NCBI GenBank assembly: GCA_027064745.1
Contig: JAMOPD010000404.1
Span: 1-5,112, forward strand
DNA: 5,112 nucleotides
Direction of reading: 5' to 3'
Origin: Thermococcaceae archaeon
GTDB lineage: Archaea; Methanobacteriota_B; Thermococci; Thermococcales; Thermococcaceae
Below are positions 4,886-5,112 of this stretch, piece by piece; the stretch's first letter is position 1; each line of letters starts with the position of its first letter. The position numbers and the translations under genes are program-made. The notes under the pieces are model-generated. The model worked only from the letters and a program-made list of their open reading frames with translations. It made no database searches and had not been told where the DNA came from.

Positions 4886-4951
4886 TTTTGCTTTCTATAG
4901 TCCTGTAATTCAGTGTATATAAACCTTGCCTTTATTAGGTTGAAAGCAAAA
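4886..4951. repeat. 10-bp perfect inverted repeat flanking the lipoprotein TATA box
   Basis: TTTTGCTTTC (4886-4895) and GAAAGCAAAA (4942-4951) are exact reverse complements. The midpoint of the pair (about 4918.5) falls within 1 bp of the TATA-box centre (about 4919.5). The left arm covers the predicted transcript start near 4894. The right arm overlaps the serS terminator tract. The geometry is seen in the sequence; a role as paired operator sites is inference. Confidence 0.45.
4916..4929 (-). promoter_or_regulatory. Promoter of the lipoprotein gene (BRE + TTTATATA)
   Basis: On the minus strand TTTATATA (4923-4916) is a near-consensus archaeal TATA box, preceded by the BRE region GCAAGG (4929-4924). 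The expected start is near 4894, giving a leader of about 58 nt that contains the SD and a T6 run at 4858-4863. This is the clearest promoter in the window. Confidence 0.75.
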
Positions 4952-4960
4952 AGTGAAAAC
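4942..4960 (-). terminator. T-tract terminator after serS
   Basis: Just after the serS stop codon the minus strand reads GTTTTCACTTTTTGCTTTC. These T4, T5 and T3 runs are spaced by short non-T stretches, as is typical of intrinsic archaeal termination without a hairpin. It lies between serS and the lipoprotein promoter, so the two are probably separate transcripts. Confidence 0.55.
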
Positions 4961-4961
4961 A

Positions 4962-5112
4962 TTACTTAGCACAGCACTTATCCTTCATGCTTGCTGGTAA
5001 AATTTCTTTGAAGCCCGTGTACTTCCACAGAGCTTTAGGAAGCTTTACGACACCCTCTTCTGTCTGGAAGTTTTCGAGAATGGCAACGATTGCCCTTGAA
5101 GTGGCTATGGCT
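4962..5112 (-). CDS. serS: Seryl-tRNA synthetase, C-terminal 49 aa only
   Basis: The minus-strand frame is open from the window edge to the TAA at 4962-4964. The segment AIATSRAIVAILENFQ is the end of the class II motif 3 region of SerRS (in the family, G-x-A-x-x-R-x-x-x-A-x-x-E-N, where the conserved Arg contacts ATP; here R6 of the fragment). It is followed by the usual closing segment VVKLPKALWKYTGFKEI (21-37). The enzyme charges tRNA-Ser with serine in the cytoplasm. This looks like the common bacterial/archaeal SerRS rather than the rare methanogen type. The tail SMKDKCCAK adds two adjacent cysteines and a basic end beyond the usual 'P..L..Y.GF..I' closure. The gene start and the rest of the catalytic domain lie outside the window. 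Confidence 0.88.
   Translation of the reverse strand, partial: AIATSRAIVAILENFQTEEGVVKLPKALWKYTGFKEILPASMKDKCCAK

Noticed and set aside
1..5112. CRISPR array, tRNA/rRNA gene, insertion sequence or integration site
   Set aside because: No regularly spaced repeats, cloverleaf-like sequence, transposase or flanking duplications were seen on reading either strand.

Overview
The window looks like a compact, AT-rich stretch of a hyperthermophilic euryarchaeal chromosome, most likely Thermococcales (Thermococcus/Pyrococcus group). The evidence is a full-length archaeal-style Sua5, Shine-Dalgarno sites matching GGTGAT or GGAGGTG, archaeal TATA boxes about 25 nt upstream of inferred transcript starts, T-tract termination, and an archaeal lipoprotein signal. 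The lineage is inferred from recognition of these features; no search was run.

Layout, left to right. Positions 1-168 hold the C-terminal end of a glycosyltransferase (+). It overlaps, tail to tail, a 104-aa protein of unknown function on the minus strand (149-463). A 55-bp divergent promoter region with a 19-bp dyad separates that gene from sua5 (519-1547, +), which makes threonylcarbamoyl-AMP for tRNA t6A37. After a 153-bp intergenic region with a promoter and an inverted repeat comes a 395-aa all-helical, TPR-like protein (1701-2888, +). This faces, with a 13-bp gap, a 142-aa beta-rich protein of uncertain, possibly SecB-like, fold (2902-3330, -). A second divergent promoter with one central TTTAAA element leads to a 234-aa Pol-beta-superfamily nucleotidyltransferase (3406-4110, +). 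Its stop codon abuts that of a 241-aa lipoprotein built from two copies of one domain (4111-4836, -). Last is the C-terminal end of seryl-tRNA synthetase (4962 to the window edge, -), which ends in a T-rich terminator.

The genes alternate in strand almost every step: three convergent pairs with no or minimal intergenic space and two divergent pairs. They therefore do not form one long operon, and most seem to be separate transcription units. sua5 and serS both serve translation, but no operon links them. I see no CRISPR array, tRNA or rRNA gene, insertion sequence, or evident defence or mobile island.

The best leads are small-scale. Inverted repeats sit on or around three promoters; the most striking is a 10-bp perfect pair almost exactly centred on the lipoprotein TATA box. 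The lipoprotein carries an internal duplication, and two divergent promoters appear to share their TATA element. Nothing here convincingly amounts to a new multi-gene system.
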